Below are positions 6,026 to 7,513 of a DNA stretch of 7,513 nucleotides, one piece after another. The notes under the pieces are model-generated. The model searched no databases. It saw nothing but the letters and a program-made list of their open reading frames with translations, and was not told the DNA's origin. Position 1 is the stretch's first letter. Each line of letters starts with the position of its first letter. The stretch spans positions 1 to 7,513 of the forward strand of contig CASBRC010000263.1 of the NCBI GenBank assembly GCA_949128015.1, read 5' to 3'. A program made the position numbers and the translations under genes. The stretch comes from Synechococcales cyanobacterium PMM_0003. GTDB taxonomy: Bacteria; Cyanobacteriota; Cyanobacteriia; Pseudanabaenales; Pseudanabaenaceae.

Positions 6026-6394
6026 CTATTCCTCAAAATCTAAAATAAGTGAATCTGCTAATTTTCTACCAATTTGCAGATCGAGTTCAGAGACATTCTG
6101 ACTAGCCTTAATTGCGTCCCCTAAGCTATCAAACTCTGTCAACATTAGCAACTTTGGCAGTTCTTCGCTTAAAGATGATAAATCTGATCGCTGAAATCTT
6201 TGTAATTCAGGTAAGATTGGGCGTAGAAAATCGGCGGCTAATCGCTCCTCTGGCTTCATGAGAGCTTTTTGCGCTTTGGCAATCTCATCAATGGGATAAG
6301 CCTTTTGCTTCATCGCCACAGCCATTGCTTTGGTAATTTCAGCTTTGGATGACGCAGGTGTTAAGCCTAAAATACCGTAAGGGTTACGTTCCAT
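6026..6394 (-). CDS. J-domain-like protein lacking HPD
   Basis: A 122-residue protein. The N-terminus MERNPYGILGLTPASSKAEITKAM matches helix I and the start of helix II of a J-domain, the part of DnaJ that activates Hsp70 ATPase. Where HPD is expected the sequence reads YPID (33-36), and the segment after it is short (EIAKAQKALMKPEERLAADF), resembling helices III and IV. The rest (about 57-122) is helical and leucine-rich and has no zinc finger or G/F region. Without HPD, ordinary stimulation of Hsp70 is unlikely; it may be a scaffold or regulator. It lies 3 bases before the GrpE-like gene and 21 bases after the PIN-like toxin, with a weak Shine-Dalgarno sequence. The J-like assignment is moderately sure; the function is inferred. 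Confidence 0.72.
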   Translation of the reverse strand: MERNPYGILGLTPASSKAEITKAMAVAMKQKAYPIDEIAKAQKALMKPEERLAADFLRPILPELQRFQRSDLSSLSEELPKLLMLTEFDSLGDAIKASQNVSELDLQIGRKLADSLILDFEE

Positions 6395-6415
6395 AAAAAT
6401 TTCTGATTAATGATT

Positions 6416-6751
6416 TTATAAATACTCCATATGATCAATCATTTCTTCGGATGTTAACAATTCCCAAATTAAAACGATTCCTTGGATAATTTGTCCAATG
6501 GATTTAGTTTGTTGAGGGCAATAAATAATTCCTGAATGCTGGATGCCTTGTTGATTAATTCTTAAAAAATCTATGTCTTGTGTAAAAATTGCTCTTTCTT
6601 GAGACATAGCAAATTCAAGTTGAGCTTCATCAGTGGCAGAAATTAGTTTTTGTTCTGGTGTTGTTGTGACATCAATGCCTCGAATACGCAGTCCATTAGC
6701 GATCGCATTGCTTACATTTTCATCTAAATGAAATTTAATTTCTCTAGACAT
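6416..6751 (-). CDS. DUF5615 PIN-like protein, probable toxin
   Basis: A 111-residue protein of the Mut7-C/DUF5615 PIN-like group, thought to be ribonuclease toxins. It has the typical FHLDENV start (D10, E11), RGIDV (24-28), a TDEAQLEFA block (D41, E42) and TQDIDFLR (D59, D61). These acidic residues would bind the metal. The end, HSGIIYCPQQTKSIGQIIQGI followed by LTSEEMIDHMEYL, also fits the family. All catalytic acids are present, so it looks intact. It overlaps the upstream DUF433 gene by 8 bases, as usual for this pair, which suggests translational coupling. RNase activity is known for PIN domains but inferred here. Confidence 0.88.
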   Translation of the reverse strand: MSREIKFHLDENVSNAIANGLRIRGIDVTTTPEQKLISATDEAQLEFAMSQERAIFTQDIDFLRINQQGIQHSGIIYCPQQTKSIGQIIQGIVLIWELLTSEEMIDHMEYL

Positions 6752-7055
6752 GGTTAAGTTTTAGTTTTTGCTGCACTAAAGAAGGATGTTTAGATTTCAT
6801 TTCTTTAGCAAAGATTTCGTCCTGTTCGATGTCTTGTCTAATTTCGGCAACATGATCGTAATAGTAAGCTAGGGCAGCATGAACATCAGCCAAATTAATG
6901 CTGGGATAGTGATAAATAATTTCATCGGGAGACATCCCCATTCTTTCGTAGCAAATGACAATATTTTGAACTGTAATCCGATGTCCAGCAATACGAGGTT
7001 TGCCGCCACAGGTTCCTGAAGTAATCTCAATCCGATTTGTAATTGTTGCTGTCAT
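6744..7055 (-). CDS. DUF433 antitoxin
   Basis: A 103-residue protein of the DUF433 (VapB-type) antitoxin family, which binds DNA and neutralises a partner PIN-like toxin. The diagnostic segments are GGKPRIAGHRITVQNIV (17-33), MGMSPDEII (39-47) and YPSINLADVHAALAYYYDH (50-68). A charged C-terminal tail (about 70-103) probably wraps the toxin. The upstream gap of 60 bases could hold an autoregulated promoter (TAAAAT-like -10 near 7085), but no good -35 is seen. Its start codon overlaps the stop of a five-codon frame at 7052-7069, which may be chance. Confidence 0.9.
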   Translation of the reverse strand: MTATITNRIEITSGTCGGKPRIAGHRITVQNIVICYERMGMSPDEIIYHYPSINLADVHAALAYYYDHVAEIRQDIEQDEIFAKEMKSKHPSLVQQKLKLNHV

Positions 7056-7115
7056 TGCATTTTATTCATTGTATTTCTTCTAAATTTTAGCAGTTTAATT
7101 ATTTGTATTGTGACC

Positions 7116-7513
7116 TCATAGCAAGTGAGGTACTAATCGTCTGATCCATCCTGCTATTTGCGCCGTTTCCCAAGGATTACCGCCACCGTCGGCTTGGGCA
7201 GCTTGTAAAGCTCCCATAAATATTTCAGCTAACCTTTCTCGAACCTCTAGCTTACCTGAAGAAATGGCACGATTAACAGCTTCGTCATACTGTTTATTTT
7301 GTAAATATCTCTCAACTTCTTCGGACGCTAAGATGATTTCAATGCGATTAACTAAGTCTTGATATGTGGGATGATTTTTATCAACATCATCTAAGTTCTT
7401 CAGTTTAGATAGACCTTTAGATGGACTGCTCTGCTCTTTAGCAATTTGTAAGCGAATCTCTTCAACTTTGCATTCAGTATAAAAATTACGCGCTCCTTTG
7501 CTGGATATTGCAG
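7116..7513 (-). CDS. C-terminal part of an unrecognised protein, possibly Hsp70-related (cut by window edge)
   Basis: The frame is open from the right edge to a TGA at 7116-7118, giving 131 residues with no start in view. It reads as a mostly helical, soluble C-terminal region: a charged stretch (VEEIRLQIAKE), a Ser/Lys-rich linker, a helix pair around DLVNRIEIILASEEVERYLQNKQYDEAVNRAI, and a final block NPWETAQIAGWIRRLVPHLL. I cannot name a family with confidence. Its position just before the J-like and GrpE-like genes, and its helical-lid-like makeup, raise the possibility of an Hsp70-family C-terminus. That is inference and no diagnostic Hsp70 motif is present. A 6-bp palindrome (7113-7131) spans its stop without a T-run, so transcription may run into the antitoxin gene. 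Confidence 0.6.
   Translation of the reverse strand, partial: AISSKGARNFYTECKVEEIRLQIAKEQSSPSKGLSKLKNLDDVDKNHPTYQDLVNRIEIILASEEVERYLQNKQYDEAVNRAISSGKLEVRERLAEIFMGALQAAQADGGGNPWETAQIAGWIRRLVPHLL

Noticed and set aside
7052..7069. Five-codon frame whose stop overlaps the antitoxin start
   Set aside because: The ATGA overlap looks like a coupled leader peptide, but five codons with a weak Shine-Dalgarno sequence are easily chance.
7113..7131. Terminator at the end of the right-edge gene
   Set aside because: The stem is only 6 bp, overlaps the stop codon, and is not followed by a T-run on the minus strand.

Overview
The window looks like chromosomal DNA from a cyanobacterium, probably a filamentous Pseudanabaena-like one. 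This rests on six exact copies of the cyanobacterial palindrome HIP1 (GCGATCGC, at 693, 955, 4758, 5626, 5709 and 6699), a CrhR-type RNA helicase, and several small proteins that resemble cyanobacterium-restricted families. The genus is an inference. No rRNA, tRNA, CRISPR array or insertion sequence was found.

Layout. The left edge (1-467, minus) is the N-terminal part of an MFS efflux transporter. A large imperfect inverted repeat (495-552) sits at its start. Next on the minus strand is a complete crhR DEAD-box RNA helicase gene (663-2204) with its own hairpin terminator (624-658). Its roughly 345-base leader carries a possible promoter, a 20-bp palindrome and a 12-bp direct repeat of the form CTA-N9-CTA, the shape I recall for the Synechocystis LexA-type regulator site at crhR. 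Further right on the minus strand are a small conserved cyanobacterial protein (2550-2783), a 302-base spacer with several structured elements, and rpsT (ribosomal protein S20, GTG start, 3086-3379). Divergent from rpsT, on the plus strand, is a CNT-type nucleoside-transporter-family membrane protein (3539-5143) with an altered substrate site and a Ser/Pro-rich tail. It converges on the next operon across two back-to-back hairpin terminators (5149-5209).

The right third (5211-7513) is a compact minus-strand cluster. In transcription order it holds the C-terminal part of an unrecognised protein (7116-7513), a DUF433 antitoxin and DUF5615 PIN-like toxin overlapping by 8 bases, a J-domain-like protein without the HPD motif, a GrpE-like protein, and a small coiled-coil protein resembling DUF6825. 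The J-like and GrpE-like genes are 3 bases apart. They look like a divergent co-chaperone pair, possibly working with a specialised Hsp70. The truncated upstream gene could be that Hsp70, but no diagnostic Hsp70 motif is visible. If it is, a toxin-antitoxin cassette sits inside a chaperone operon. This cluster is the best candidate for an undescribed system here.
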